From Sphingomonas folli (lineage in GTDB: Bacteria; Pseudomonadota; Alphaproteobacteria; Sphingomonadales; Sphingomonadaceae): 64,000 nt of DNA. The position numbers and the translations under genes are program-made. Each line of letters opens with the position of its first letter. The stretch's first letter is position 1. The notes below the pieces were generated by a model, which was not told where the DNA came from, ran no database searches, and saw only the letters and a program-made list of their open reading frames with translations. Positions 17,152-29,501 of the stretch are shown piece by piece. The stretch is taken from positions 248,001-312,000 of the forward strand of contig NZ_JAHXZL010000001.1 in NCBI RefSeq assembly GCF_019429525.1. Reading direction: 5' to 3'.

Positions 17152-18443
17152 CCGACATGCTCGTCGACAAGCACCAGCCGAATAGGGATCAGGCGGTCGA
17201 CCGCGAGGTCGATCCCGCGCTGGAGAAGATCCTCCACGTCACTGACGCCGCGCACCCGAGCGAGGGCGACGTCGCGATCCAGAACTACACGATCAACTTC
17301 GGCCCGCAGCATCCCGCGGCGCACGGGGTGCTGCGGCTGGTGATGGAGCTGGACGGCGAGATCATCGAGCGGATCGACCCGCACGTCGGTCTGCTCCACC
17401 GCGGCACCGAGAAGCTGATCGAGTACAAGACCTACGCGCAGGCGATCCCCTATTTCGACCGGCTCGATTACTGCTCGCCGGCGTGCATGGAGCACACCTT
17501 CGTGCTCGCGATCGAGAAATTGCTCGATCTCGAGGTGCCGCTGCGCGCGCAATACCTGCGCGTGTTCTTCGCCGAGCTGACGCGCATCTCGAACCACATG
17601 CTCAACCTGGGCAGCCACGTCATGGACGTCGGCGCGATGACGCCCAACCTGTGGCTGTTCGAGATCCGCGAGGATTGCTACGGCTTCCTCGAGCGCGCCA
17701 CCGGCGCGCGGATGCACCACAATTATTTCCGCCCCGGCGGCGTCCACCAGGACGTCCCGCTCAAGCTGCTGACCGACATCGCCGACTGGCTCGACACGCG
17801 GCTGCCGCGGCTGTTCGAGGACGCGATCAGCCTGGTGGCGGACAATCGCATCTTCAAGCAGCGCAACGTCGACATCGCGACCGTGAGCCGCGACGACGCG
17901 ATCCGCTGGGGCTTCTCGGGGCCGATGATCCGCGCCGCGGGCATCCCCTGGGACCTGCGCAAGTCGCAGCCCTATGACGTGTACGACCGCATGGACTTCG
18001 ACGTGCCGGTGGGCACGCGCGGCGACTGCTACGACCGCTTCATGGTGCGCGTCGAGGAGGTCCGCCAGTCGGCGCGGATCATGAGGCAGTGCCTCGCCGA
18101 GATGCCGGAGGGGCCGATCGCCTCGACCGACCGCAAGGTGGTGCCGCCCAAGCGCGCCGAGATGAAGCGCTCGATGGAGGCGCTGATCCACCATTTCAAG
18201 CTGTACACCGAGGGCTATCACGTCCCCGCGGGCGAGGTCTATGTCGCGACCGAGAGCCCCAAGGGCGAGTTCGGCGTGTATCTGGTGAGCGACGGCTCGA
18301 ACAAGCCGTACCGCTGCAAGATCCGCCCGACCGCTTTCTCGCATCTCCAGGCGATGGACTTCATGAGCCGCGGCCACATGCTCGCGGACACCACCGCGAT
18401 CCTGGGCGCGATGGATATCGTCTTCGGGGAGTGCGACCGGTGA
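17148..18443 (+). CDS. nuoD: NADH-quinone oxidoreductase subunit D
   Basis: 431-aa 49-kDa subunit forming the quinone site with NuoB. Typical segments: [46 protein letters not shown], the [29 protein letters not shown] block, and the C-terminal [27 protein letters not shown]. The first ~45 residues are an extension ahead of the conserved start. ATGA overlap with nuoC; GTGA overlap with the small gene after it. Confidence 0.97.
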   Translation: MTDMLVDKHQPNRDQAVDREVDPALEKILHVTDAAHPSEGDVAIQNYTINFGPQHPAAHGVLRLVMELDGEIIERIDPHVGLLHRGTEKLIEYKTYAQAIPYFDRLDYCSPACMEHTFVLAIEKLLDLEVPLRAQYLRVFFAELTRISNHMLNLGSHVMDVGAMTPNLWLFEIREDCYGFLERATGARMHHNYFRPGGVHQDVPLKLLTDIADWLDTRLPRLFEDAISLVADNRIFKQRNVDIATVSRDDAIRWGFSGPMIRAAGIPWDLRKSQPYDVYDRMDFDVPVGTRGDCYDRFMVRVEEVRQSARIMRQCLAEMPEGPIASTDRKVVPPKRAEMKRSMEALIHHFKLYTEGYHVPAGEVYVATESPKGEFGVYLVSDGSNKPYRCKIRPTAFSHLQAMDFMSRGHMLADTTAILGAMDIVFGECDR

Positions 18444-18670
18444 CGACGGCGGTCACCAACGAATTGATCTACTCGGTGCTGCAGAAGGTGCAGACCGATG
18501 TGTCGGAGCTGAAGTTCGACGTTCGTGACCTGAAGGTGCGGATGACGATGGTCGAGGAGCATCTCGGCAGCTCTCTTATCGCGACGTCGGGCGTGAACAG
18601 TCGCCTCGATCGTCTCAATGATCGTGTCGAGCGGATCGAGAACCGCCTCGACCTTACGGAACACCGCTGA
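18440..18670 (+). CDS. Small coiled-coil protein inserted between nuoD and nuoE (paralogue 1 of 3)
   Basis: 76 aa, GTG start in a GTGA overlap with the nuoD stop; its own stop overlaps the nuoE ATG (TGATG). It is fully coupled in the operon, so translation is likely. The protein is soluble and predicted all-helical: [28 protein letters not shown], then EEHLG, then a heptad-like tail [20 protein letters not shown]. The tail closely resembles those of the small genes at 19341 and 20878, so the three are paralogues. No family I can name. A role in complex I assembly or stability is inference from position only. Confidence 0.75.
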   Translation: MTTAVTNELIYSVLQKVQTDVSELKFDVRDLKVRMTMVEEHLGSSLIATSGVNSRLDRLNDRVERIENRLDLTEHR

Positions 18671-19341
18671 TGGCCGACGCACCTACCATCCCCGACGAGG
18701 CCGAGACCCGCGCGCGCTGGGGCGCGTTCCAGTGGAACGACGACAGCCGTGCCAAGCGCGACGCGATCCTCGCGCGCTATCCCAAGGGGCGCGAGCAGTC
18801 GGCGTCGATCCCGCTGCTCGACCTCGCGCAGCGCCAGGTCGGCGCCGAGACGCAGACGCAGGGCTGGCTGCCCGTGCCCGTGATCGAGTTCGTCGCGCGC
18901 GAGATCGGCGTGCCGTACATGCGCGTGTACGAGGTCGCGACCTTCTACACGATGTTCAATCTCGCCCCCGTCGGCCGCTTCCACGTCCAGGTGTGCGGCA
19001 CCACGCCGTGCCTGCTGCGCGGCTCGGACGACGTGCTCGCGGCGTGCAAGAACAAGGGGCTGATCAAGGGCAAGACCACGCCGGACGGCCTGTTCACGCT
19101 CACCGAGGTGGAGTGTATGGGCAATTGCGCCTCGGCGCCGATGGTCCAGATCAACGACGACAATTACGAGGACCTCGACTATGATCGCACCGTCGCGATC
19201 ATCGAGGCGCTCGCCCATGGCCAGACGCCCAAGCCCGGCACGCAGGAGCCCGGCCGCCACACGGTCGAGCCCAAGGGCGGCCCGACCTCGCTGACCGCGA
19301 TGGTGACCGAGAACCACGATTATCGTGGCGAGTGGGCGTGA
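18670..19341 (+). CDS. nuoE: NADH-quinone oxidoreductase subunit E
   Basis: 223-aa 24-kDa subunit with the N1a [2Fe-2S] cluster. Ligands are in VCGTTPCLLRGS (C-x4-C) and EVECMGNCASAPM (C-x3-C), thioredoxin-like. The N-terminal region WLPVPVIEFVAREIGVPYMRVYEVATFYTMF is typical. The C-terminus has a ~45-residue extension (TPKPGTQEPGRHTVEPKGG...) seen in alphaproteobacterial forms. Coupled on both sides to small coiled-coil genes. Confidence 0.97.
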   Translation: MADAPTIPDEAETRARWGAFQWNDDSRAKRDAILARYPKGREQSASIPLLDLAQRQVGAETQTQGWLPVPVIEFVAREIGVPYMRVYEVATFYTMFNLAPVGRFHVQVCGTTPCLLRGSDDVLAACKNKGLIKGKTTPDGLFTLTEVECMGNCASAPMVQINDDNYEDLDYDRTVAIIEALAHGQTPKPGTQEPGRHTVEPKGGPTSLTAMVTENHDYRGEWA

Positions 19342-19570
19342 TGGCTGAGATCGACATCGCCAGCCATACCTTGGAGCTGCTGAAGCGGCTGAACGGCAAA
19401 ATGGACTCGTTCGGCCTGGAATTGGGTGACCTGAAGATGCGCATGGCGTCGGTGGAGGACCATCTCTCGGGCCTCACCGTCTCCAACGCCGGGATCACGC
19501 ATCGGCTGGACCGGATCGAGGGCAGGCTCGACCGGATCGAGCGCCGGATCGACCTGCGGGATGGGAACGC

Positions 19571-19574
<4 letters not shown>
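19341..19574 (+). CDS. Small coiled-coil protein inserted between nuoE and nuoF (paralogue 2 of 3)
   Basis: 77 aa. ATG 19341 overlaps the nuoE stop as TGATG; a GTG 9 bp upstream is possible. Helical throughout: [34 protein letters not shown], then a near-perfect repeat [18 protein letters not shown]. The shared order with paralogue 1 is LK-x-RM, (V/M)E(E/D)HL, a short polar stretch containing the turn, then RLDR-x-x-x-R-(V/L)-(E/D)-RIE-x-R-(L/I)-DL. Its stop overlaps the nuoF start by 4 bp. Function unknown. Confidence 0.75.
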
Positions 19575-20877
<1,303 letters not shown>

Positions 20878-20881
<4 letters not shown>

Positions 20882-21108
20882 CGCTGGAGCAGGGCAACCT
20901 GATCCTCGAGATCCTGCGCCGCATGCAGGGCGACATCGCCTCGCTCAAGCGCGACATTTCCGCGCAGGGCATGCGTTTCTCGGCGCTCGAGGATTTCGTG
21001 CGCGGGATCGTGACGTCGCAGTTCAGCACCAACGCCGAGATCACCGGGATCAACCATCGGCTCGATCGCATCGAGCGTCGTCTCGATCTGACGGAAGAGA
21101 CTGAGTAA
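20878..21108 (+). CDS. Small coiled-coil protein inserted between nuoF and nuoG (paralogue 3 of 3)
   Basis: 76 aa. GTG 20878 overlaps the nuoF stop as GTGA; the stop shares a base with the nuo[38 protein letters not shown] matches the first half of the other two (L-x-x-L-x-(K/R)-x-(Q/N)-x-(D/K)-...-L-(K/E)-x-(D/G)), and [19 protein letters not shown] matches their tails. It is the most divergent of the three in the middle. Predicted cytosolic coiled coil; no known domain. Confidence 0.75.
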
Positions 21109-23102
21109 TGCCAAAGGTTAAAGTCGACGGAGTCGAGATCGAGGTGCCGCAGGGCGCCACCGTGCTGCAGGCGTGCGAGCTCGCCGGCAAGGAGATCCCG
21201 CGCTTCTGCTACCACGAGCGGCTGTCGATCGCGGGCAACTGCCGGATGTGCCTGGTCGAGGTGAAGCCCGGGCCGCCGAAGCCGCAGGCCTCGTGCGCGC
21301 TGCCCGCGGCGGAGAACCAGGAGATCTTCACCACCACGCCGATGGTGAAGCACGCCCGCGAGGGCATCATGGAGTTCCTGCTGATCAACCACCCGCTCGA
21401 CTGCCCGATCTGCGATCAGGGCGGCGAGTGCGATCTGCAGGACCAGTCGGTCGCCTACGGCCGCGGCCACTCGCGCTACGCCGAGAACAAGCGCGCGGTG
21501 ACCGAGAAGTACATGGGGCCGATCGTCAAGACGATCATGACCCGCTGCATCCAGTGCACCCGCTGCGTGCGCTTCGCCGAGGAGGTCGCCGGGGTCGAGG
21601 AGATCGGCGCGATCTACCGCGGCGAGAACATGCAGATCACCTCCTATCTGGAGGAGGCGGTGTCGAGCGAGCTGTCGGGCAACGTGGTCGACCTGTGCCC
21701 GGTCGGCGCGCTGACCAGCAAGCCCTATGCCTTCGAGGCGCGCCCGTGGGAGCTGCGCAAGACGCTGACGATCGACGTGATGGACGCGGTCGGCACCAAC
21801 ATCCGGCTCGACAGCCGCGGCCGCCAGGTGCTGCGCTGCGTCCCGCGCGTCAACGACGAGGTCAACGAGGAGTGGGCGACCGACAAGACCCGCCACGCCG
21901 TCGACGGGCTCGTACGCAAGCGGCTCGACCGCCCCTATGTGCGGCGCGACGGCAAGCTCCACGCGGTGACGTGGGACGAGGCGTTCGCGGCGATCGCGTC
22001 GGTGGACCATGGCGGCTCGGTCGCGGCGGTCGCGGGCGACCTGGTCGACTGCGAGACGATGTTCGCCGCCAAGGCGCTGCTCGGGGAGCTCGGCTCGTCG
22101 CTGCTCGAGGGGCGGCAGACCGGCATGGACTATGACGCGTCCAGCCTCGCCGCGGTGAACTTCAACACCACGATCGCGGGCACCGAGGAGGCGGACGCTA
22201 TCCTGCTGGTGGGCACCAACCTGCGCTGGGAAGCGCCGCTGGTGAACACGCGCATCCGCAAGGCGATCAAGAAGGGTGCCAAGGTCTTCGCGATCGGCCC
22301 CGAGACCGAGCTGACCTACAAGGTCGAGTGGCTCGGCGCGGACCTGGCGGTGCTCGGCAGCCTGCCGGAGCGCGTCACCGAGGCGTTCGGCCAGGCGGCC
22401 AAGCCGATGGTGATCGTCGGCGGCGCGGCGCTCAAGGGCGCGCACGGCGCGGCGCTCGGACTGGTCGAGACGCTCGGGCTCGTGAAGGATGGCTGGAACG
22501 GCTTCAACGTCGTCCACATGGCCGCGAGCCGGATGGGCGGGCTGATGCTTGGCTACGCGCAGAAGGCCGGTATCTCAGCGTTGTACGACGCCAAGCTCAG
22601 CTTCTTCCTCGGCGCCGACGAGTGCGATCACGCGCGCTTCACCGGCTTCAAGGTGTATGTCGGCCACCACGGCGACCGCGGCGCGCACCACGCCGACGTG
22701 ATCCTGCCGGCGGCGAGCTACGCCGAGAAGGCGGGCACCTACGTCAACCTCGAGGGGCGCGTGCAGCGCGGCGAGCGCGCGGTGTTCCCGCCGGGCGACG
22801 CGCGCGAGGACTGGACGATCTTCCGCGCGCTCAGCGAGAAGATGGGCCGCACGCTGGCGTTCGACACGATCGACGAGCTGCGCGCGGCGATGGCGCTCGA
22901 CTGCCCCGAGCTGGCGACGCTGGGGCTCAAGACCTTCGCGTGGAACCCGCCGGCGCTCGGCGGCACCGCCGAGGGCGTGCTCGACGGCTATCCGATCAAG
23001 GACTTCTACCTCACCAACGCGATCTGCCGAGCGTCGCCGACGATGCAGCGCTGCTCGGCCGAGCTGGTCCATGGTGAGAGTTTCGCGGAGGCGGCGGAGT
23101 GA
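21108..23102 (+). CDS. nuoG: NADH-quinone oxidoreductase subunit G
   Basis: 664-aa 75-kDa subunit, the alphaproteobacterial/mitochondrial short form (E. coli NuoG is about 900 aa). N-terminal ferredoxin domain: PRFCYHERLSIAGNCRMCLVEV (N1b [2Fe-2S]); then HPLDCPICDQGGECDLQDQ (His-Cys3 cluster N5) and RCIQCTRCVRF...VVDLCPVGALTSKPYAF (N4). The C-terminal two thirds are a molybdopterin-oxidoreductase-like domain with no molybdenum role. ATG 21108. Confidence 0.97.
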   Translation: MPKVKVDGVEIEVPQGATVLQACELAGKEIPRFCYHERLSIAGNCRMCLVEVKPGPPKPQASCALPAAENQEIFTTTPMVKHAREGIMEFLLINHPLDCPICDQGGECDLQDQSVAYGRGHSRYAENKRAVTEKYMGPIVKTIMTRCIQCTRCVRFAEEVAGVEEIGAIYRGENMQITSYLEEAVSSELSGNVVDLCPVGALTSKPYAFEARPWELRKTLTIDVMDAVGTNIRLDSRGRQVLRCVPRVNDEVNEEWATDKTRHAVDGLVRKRLDRPYVRRDGKLHAVTWDEAFAAIASVDHGGSVAAVAGDLVDCETMFAAKALLGELGSSLLEGRQTGMDYDASSLAAVNFNTTIAGTEEADAILLVGTNLRWEAPLVNTRIRKAIKKGAKVFAIGPETELTYKVEWLGADLAVLGSLPERVTEAFGQAAKPMVIVGGAALKGAHGAALGLVETLGLVKDGWNGFNVVHMAASRMGGLMLGYAQKAGISALYDAKLSFFLGADECDHARFTGFKVYVGHHGDRGAHHADVILPAASYAEKAGTYVNLEGRVQRGERAVFPPGDAREDWTIFRALSEKMGRTLAFDTIDELRAAMALDCPELATLGLKTFAWNPPALGGTAEGVLDGYPIKDFYLTNAICRASPTMQRCSAELVHGESFAEAAE

Positions 23103-23120
23103 CCCAGTCCTCACGCATGG

Positions 23121-23195
23121 CCGTCATCCCGGCGCAGGCCGGGATCCAGCTCCATCCCTCGCGTAACTGGACCCCGGCCTGCGCCGGGGTGACGG
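23121..23195. repeat. Inverted repeat between nuoG and nuoH
   Basis: CCGTCATCCCGGCGCAGGCC at 23121, continuing to GGGATCCAG, is mirrored by CTGGACCCCGGCCTGCGCCG continuing GGGTGACGG to 23195. The two arms pair over ~29 bp with few mismatches, and each arm contains its own CCCGG...CCGGG stem. This GTCATCCCGG..CCGGGATCCA element is the same type as that at 34552. It lies inside the nuo operon and could attenuate or process the transcript. Confidence 0.65.
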
Positions 23196-23205
23196 TGAAG
23201 TAGAC

Positions 23206-24252
23206 ATGACCGCATTCTTCAACTCGACGGTGGGCCTGCCGTACGGCTGGGCCTGGTTCCTGGCGACGATCGTCGGCATCCTCGCGATCGCGCTGCCGCT
23301 GATGCTGTCGGTGGCGATGATCATCTACGCCGACCGCAAGATCTGGGCGGCGATGGCGCTGCGCCGCGGCCCCAACGTGGTCGGCCCGTTCGGGCTGCTC
23401 CAGTCGTTCGCGGACGGCCTCAAGGTGTTCCTGCAGGAGACGATCGTCCCCTCGGCGGCGAATCGCGGGCTGTTCCTGATGGCGCCGATCATCACCTTCA
23501 CGGTCGCGCTGATCGTCTGGGCGGTGGTGCCGTTCCAGCCCAGCGTGGTGCTCGCCGACATCAACGTCGGCCTGCTCTACGTGCTCGCGGCCTCGTCGCT
23601 GGGCGTGTACGGCATCATCCTCGCGGGCTGGTCGTCCAACTCGAAATACCCGTTCTTCTCGGCGATCCGCGCCGCCGCGCAGATGGTGAGCTACGAGGTG
23701 GCGATCGGCTTCGTGCTGATCTCGGTGGTGATGTGGGCGGGGTCGTTCAACCTGACCACGATCGTCGAGGCGCAGAGGGGGCTGTACGGCTTCATCAACG
23801 GCTTCGGGTTCAACCCTCTGCTGTTCCCGATGAGCGTCGTGTTCCTGATCTCGTCGCTGGCGGAGACGCAGCGCGCGCCGTTCGACCTCACCGAGGCGGA
23901 GAGCGAGCTCGTCGCGGGCTACCAGACCGAGTATAGCTCGATGGCGTTCGCGCTCTACTGGCTCGGCGAGTACGCCAACGTGCTGCTGATGTGCACCCTC
24001 AACGCGACGCTATTCTGGGGCGGTTACCTGCCGCCGTTCGACTGGGCGCCGCTGTACATGGTGCCGGGGATCATCTGGCTTTTCGCCAAGATCCTGTTCT
24101 TCTTCTTCGTCTTCTCGTGGATCAAGGCGACGGTGCCGCGCTACCGCTACGACCAGCTGATGCGGCTGGGATGGAAGGTGTTCCTGCCGCTGTCGCTGTT
24201 CTGGGTGTTCCTGGTGTCGGGCGTGCTGATGTTCATGCGCGTGGGAGTTTGA
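23206..24252 (+). CDS. nuoH: NADH-quinone oxidoreductase subunit H
   Basis: 348 aa, eight or nine TM helices; the ND1 subunit forming part of the quinone chamber. Diagnostic blocks: [34 protein letters not shown] (signature 1), [44 protein letters not shown] (signature 2) and [31 protein letters not shown] 23206. Confidence 0.97.
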   Translation: MTAFFNSTVGLPYGWAWFLATIVGILAIALPLMLSVAMIIYADRKIWAAMALRRGPNVVGPFGLLQSFADGLKVFLQETIVPSAANRGLFLMAPIITFTVALIVWAVVPFQPSVVLADINVGLLYVLAASSLGVYGIILAGWSSNSKYPFFSAIRAAAQMVSYEVAIGFVLISVVMWAGSFNLTTIVEAQRGLYGFINGFGFNPLLFPMSVVFLISSLAETQRAPFDLTEAESELVAGYQTEYSSMAFALYWLGEYANVLLMCTLNATLFWGGYLPPFDWAPLYMVPGIIWLFAKILFFFFVFSWIKATVPRYRYDQLMRLGWKVFLPLSLFWVFLVSGVLMFMRVGV

Positions 24253-24253
24253 G

Positions 24254-24739
24254 ATGGGTATCGCGCAGACGATCAAGGCGTTCACGCTCTACGAGTTCGT
24301 GAAGGCGCACGCGCTCACCTTGCGCTATTTCTTCAAGCCCAAGGCGACGATCAACTATCCGTTCGAGAAGAACCCGATCAGCCCGCGCTTCCGCGGCGAG
24401 CACGCGCTGCGCCGCTATCCCAACGGCGAGGAGCGCTGCATCGCGTGCAAATTGTGCGAGGCGGTGTGCCCCGCGCAGGCGATCACGATCGAGGCCGAGC
24501 CGCGCGACGACGGCAGCCGCCGCACGACGCGCTACGACATCGACATGACCAAGTGCATCTATTGCGGGCTGTGCGCCGAGGCGTGCCCGGTCGACGCGAT
24601 CGTCGAGGGGCCGAACTTCGAGTTCGCCACCGAGACGCGCGAGGAGCTGATCTACGACAAGGCCAAGCTGCTCGACAACGGCGATCGCTGGGAGCGCGCG
24701 ATCGCGGCCAACCTTGCCGCCGACGCGCCGTACCGGTAG
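24254..24739 (+). CDS. nuoI: NADH-quinone oxidoreductase subunit I
   Basis: 161-aa ferredoxin-like subunit with clusters N6a and N6b: [16 protein letters not shown] and [16 protein letters not shown], each CxxCxxCxxxCP. The N-terminal amphipathic helix ([27 protein letters not shown]) and the [21 protein letters not shown] lead-in are standard. It begins 1 bp after the nuoH stop. Confidence 0.98.
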   Translation: MGIAQTIKAFTLYEFVKAHALTLRYFFKPKATINYPFEKNPISPRFRGEHALRRYPNGEERCIACKLCEAVCPAQAITIEAEPRDDGSRRTTRYDIDMTKCIYCGLCAEACPVDAIVEGPNFEFATETREELIYDKAKLLDNGDRWERAIAANLAADAPYR

Positions 24740-24747
24740 GCGCTCGC

Positions 24748-24849
24748 GTGAATTCAGGGGTCGACATGATTCTGACGGACACCACCGCGGCCACGGCCGC
24801 GGTTCTCTCGACCGCGCGCCGCCGCGGCGCCGACGTGGGGATAGCGTGA
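24748..24849 (+). CDS. Possible 33-aa ORF between nuoI and nuoJ
   Basis: The 111-bp nuoI-nuoJ gap holds an open frame from GTG 24748 (or ATG 24766) to the stop just ahead of the nuoJ ATG. It gives a 33-aa Ala/Thr/Arg-rich peptide (SGVDMILTDTTAATAAVLST...). There is no paralogue in the window and no clear Shine-Dalgarno sequence. The gap may equally be untranslated; a GGCCACGGCC palindrome lies inside it. Confidence 0.2.
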   Translation: MNSGVDMILTDTTAATAAVLSTARRRGADVGIA

Positions 24850-24850
24850 G

Positions 24851-25462
24851 ATGATCCAGGCCATCGCCTTCTATCTCTTCGCGATCGTCGTGCTGGTGTC
24901 GGGCGCGATGACGATCTCGTCGCGCAACCCGGTCCATTCGGTGCTGTGGCTGATCCTCGCCTTCTTCAACGCCGCGGGGCTGATGGTGCTGGTCGGCGCC
25001 GAGTTCATCGCGATGCTGCTGGTGATCGTCTACGTCGGCGCGGTCGCGGTGCTGTTCCTGTTCGTCGTGATGATGCTCGACATCGACTTCACCGAGCTGC
25101 GTGCCGGCTTCGTGCGCTACTTCGGCATCGGGCTGGTGCTGGCGGTGGCGCTGGTGGCGGAGATCCTGATCGGCGTCGGCGCGTGGAGCGCGGGCGGGAT
25201 CGATCTGGCGCGGCGTGCGGCGCCCACCGTCGCGGCCAAGTCGAACATCGTCCAGATCGGCGAGCTGCTCTACTCGCGCTATCTCTTCATCTTCGAGGGG
25301 GCGGGGCTGGTGCTGCTGGTCGCGATGATCGGCGCGATCGTGCTGACCCATCGCGAGCGCTCGGGCTCGCGCTACCAGAATATCGCGCGGCAGAACGCGC
25401 GCCGGCCGCAGGACGCGACGCGCAACATGCGGCCCGAGATCGGCCAGGGAGTGCAATTGTGA
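24851..25462 (+). CDS. nuoJ: NADH-quinone oxidoreductase subunit J
   Basis: 203 aa, five TM helices (ND6). The conserved block [53 protein letters not shown] holds the pi-bulge helix involved in proton coupling. A ~45-residue hydrophilic C-terminal tail ([27 protein letters not shown]) follows the last helix, as in other alphaproteobacteria. Confidence 0.95.
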   Translation: MIQAIAFYLFAIVVLVSGAMTISSRNPVHSVLWLILAFFNAAGLMVLVGAEFIAMLLVIVYVGAVAVLFLFVVMMLDIDFTELRAGFVRYFGIGLVLAVALVAEILIGVGAWSAGGIDLARRAAPTVAAKSNIVQIGELLYSRYLFIFEGAGLVLLVAMIGAIVLTHRERSGSRYQNIARQNARRPQDATRNMRPEIGQGVQL

Positions 25463-25470
25463 GCGGAGCC

Positions 25471-25785
25471 ATGACGGGCGGGGTAGGCCTGGTCCATTAT
25501 CTCGTGGTGGCGGCGCTGCTGTTCACCATGGGGGTGCTAGGCATCTTCCTGAACCGCAAGAACATCATCGTCATCCTGATGGCGATCGAGCTGATCCTGC
25601 TGGCGGTGAACATCAACCTCGTCGCTTTCTCGGCGGCGCTCAACGACCTGGTCGGCCAGGTGTTCGCGATGTTCGTGCTGACCGTCGCGGCCGGCGAGGC
25701 CGCGATCGGGCTCGCCATCCTCGTGATCTTCTTCCGCGGCCGCGGCTCGATCTCGGTCGACGATCCCAGCCGGATGAAGGGGTAA
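25471..25785 (+). CDS. nuoK: NADH-quinone oxidoreductase subunit K
   Basis: 104 aa, three TM helices (ND4L). [48 protein letters not shown] carries the conserved Glu in TM2 used in proton transfer. ATG 25471 is preferred; GTG 25459 overlapping the nuoJ stop would add four residues. Length then matches the ~101-aa norm. Confidence 0.95.
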   Translation: MTGGVGLVHYLVVAALLFTMGVLGIFLNRKNIIVILMAIELILLAVNINLVAFSAALNDLVGQVFAMFVLTVAAGEAAIGLAILVIFFRGRGSISVDDPSRMKG

Positions 25786-25792
25786 TCCGCCC

Positions 25793-27949
<2,157 letters not shown>

Positions 27950-27962
27950 GGGGCTCCATCAC

Positions 27963-29501
27963 GTGTCGTTCCCGATCCTCTCGCTGATGCTCGCGATCCC
28001 GGCCGCCGCGGCGGTCGCGTGCCTCTTCCTCTCGCCCTCGACGGCGCGCTGGACCGCGCTGGCGGCGACGCTCGTCAACCTCGCGCTCGGCGTATTGCTG
28101 TGGCTGTCGTACGATATCGGCGGCGCGCAGTGGCAGTTCGTCGAGTATGCGCCGCTGTTCGGGCGTTTCGGCTGGGCGCTCGGCATCGACGGCTACGCGC
28201 TGCTGCTGATCGTGCTGTCGGTGTTCCTGATGCCGATCTGCATCGGCGCGAGCTGGCAGGCGATCGAGAAGCGCGTGCCGGAATATATGAGCGCGTTCCT
28301 GTTCACCGAGGTGCTGATGATCGGCACCTTCGCGGCGCAGGACCTGTTCCTCTTCTACATCTTCTTCGAGGCCGGCCTGATCCCGATGTTCCTGATCATC
28401 GGCATCTGGGGCGGCGCGAACCGGATCTACGCCTCGTACAAGTTCTTCCTGTACACGCTGCTCGGCTCGCTGCTGATGTTCATCGCGATGCTCTACATGA
28501 GCATCACCGCGGCGACCACGAGCATCCCGGCGCTGATGAACTACGACTTCCCGCCGCAGGTGCAGACCTGGCTGTGGCTCGCCTTCTTCGCCTCGTTCGC
28601 GGTGAAGATGCCGATGTGGCCGGTCCACACCTGGCTGCCCGACGCGCACGTCCAGGCGCCGACCGCGGGCTCGGTGATCCTGGCGGGCGTGCTGCTCAAG
28701 CTCGGCGGCTACGGCTTCCTGCGCTTCAGCCTGCCGATGTTCCCCGAGGCCTCGGCGCAGCTGGTGTGGCTGGTGTTCGGGCTGAGCGCGGTGGCGGTGA
28801 TCTACACCAGCCTCGTCGCGCTGGTGCAGTCGGACATGAAGAAGCTGATCGCTTATTCCTCGGTCGCGCACATGGCGATCGTGACGATCGGGCTGTTCGC
28901 GTTCAACGCGCAGGGGATCGAGGGCGCGATGATGGTGATGCTGGGCCACGGCCTGGTGTCGGGCGCCTTGTTCCTGTGCGTCGGCGTGATCTACGACCGG
29001 CTCCACACGCGCGAGATCAGCCGCTACGGCGGGCTGGCGATCAACATGCCGCGCTACGCGCTGCTGTTCCTGCTGTTCACCATGGCCTCCATCGGCCTGC
29101 CGGGGACGAGCAACTTCGTCGGCGAGATCCTGAGCCTGATGGGCACCTACCAGGTCTCCACCACGGTCGCTCTGCTGTGCACCACCGGGATCATCCTGGG
29201 CGCGGCGTACATGCTGTACCTGTACCGCCGCGTCGTGTTCGGCGAGATCAAGTCGGAGGAGGTCGCGGCCATGTCCGATCTCAGCCCGCGCGAACTCTGG
29301 CTGCTCGCGCCGATCGCCGCCGCGGTGCTGTGGATGGGCGTCTATCCGGAGAGCTTCCTCGCGCCGATGCGCAAGGATACGCAGGTGCTGCTCGCGCGGA
29401 TCGATCGCGCGCGGCCGGCGGGTGACTCGCTACCCACGAAAGGCACCGGCGTCGTGCCCGCCGCGCACGCCGAAACTCACGCGCAAGGGAGCGCGCACTG
29501 A
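27963..29501 (+). CDS. nuoM: NADH-quinone oxidoreductase subunit M
   Basis: 512 aa, ~14 TM helices (ND4). Seen: FIFFEAGLIPMFLIIGIWGG (TM5 Glu), KMPMWPVHTWLPDAHVQAPTAGSVILAGVLLKLGGYGFLRF (TM7/8 Lys and His) and MVMLGHGLVSGALFLCVGVIYDRLHTREISRYGGL. GTG 27963. Its stop overlaps the nuoN ATG (TGATG). Confidence 0.97.
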   Translation: MSFPILSLMLAIPAAAAVACLFLSPSTARWTALAATLVNLALGVLLWLSYDIGGAQWQFVEYAPLFGRFGWALGIDGYALLLIVLSVFLMPICIGASWQAIEKRVPEYMSAFLFTEVLMIGTFAAQDLFLFYIFFEAGLIPMFLIIGIWGGANRIYASYKFFLYTLLGSLLMFIAMLYMSITAATTSIPALMNYDFPPQVQTWLWLAFFASFAVKMPMWPVHTWLPDAHVQAPTAGSVILAGVLLKLGGYGFLRFSLPMFPEASAQLVWLVFGLSAVAVIYTSLVALVQSDMKKLIAYSSVAHMAIVTIGLFAFNAQGIEGAMMVMLGHGLVSGALFLCVGVIYDRLHTREISRYGGLAINMPRYALLFLLFTMASIGLPGTSNFVGEILSLMGTYQVSTTVALLCTTGIILGAAYMLYLYRRVVFGEIKSEEVAAMSDLSPRELWLLAPIAAAVLWMGVYPESFLAPMRKDTQVLLARIDRARPAGDSLPTKGTGVVPAAHAETHAQGSAH

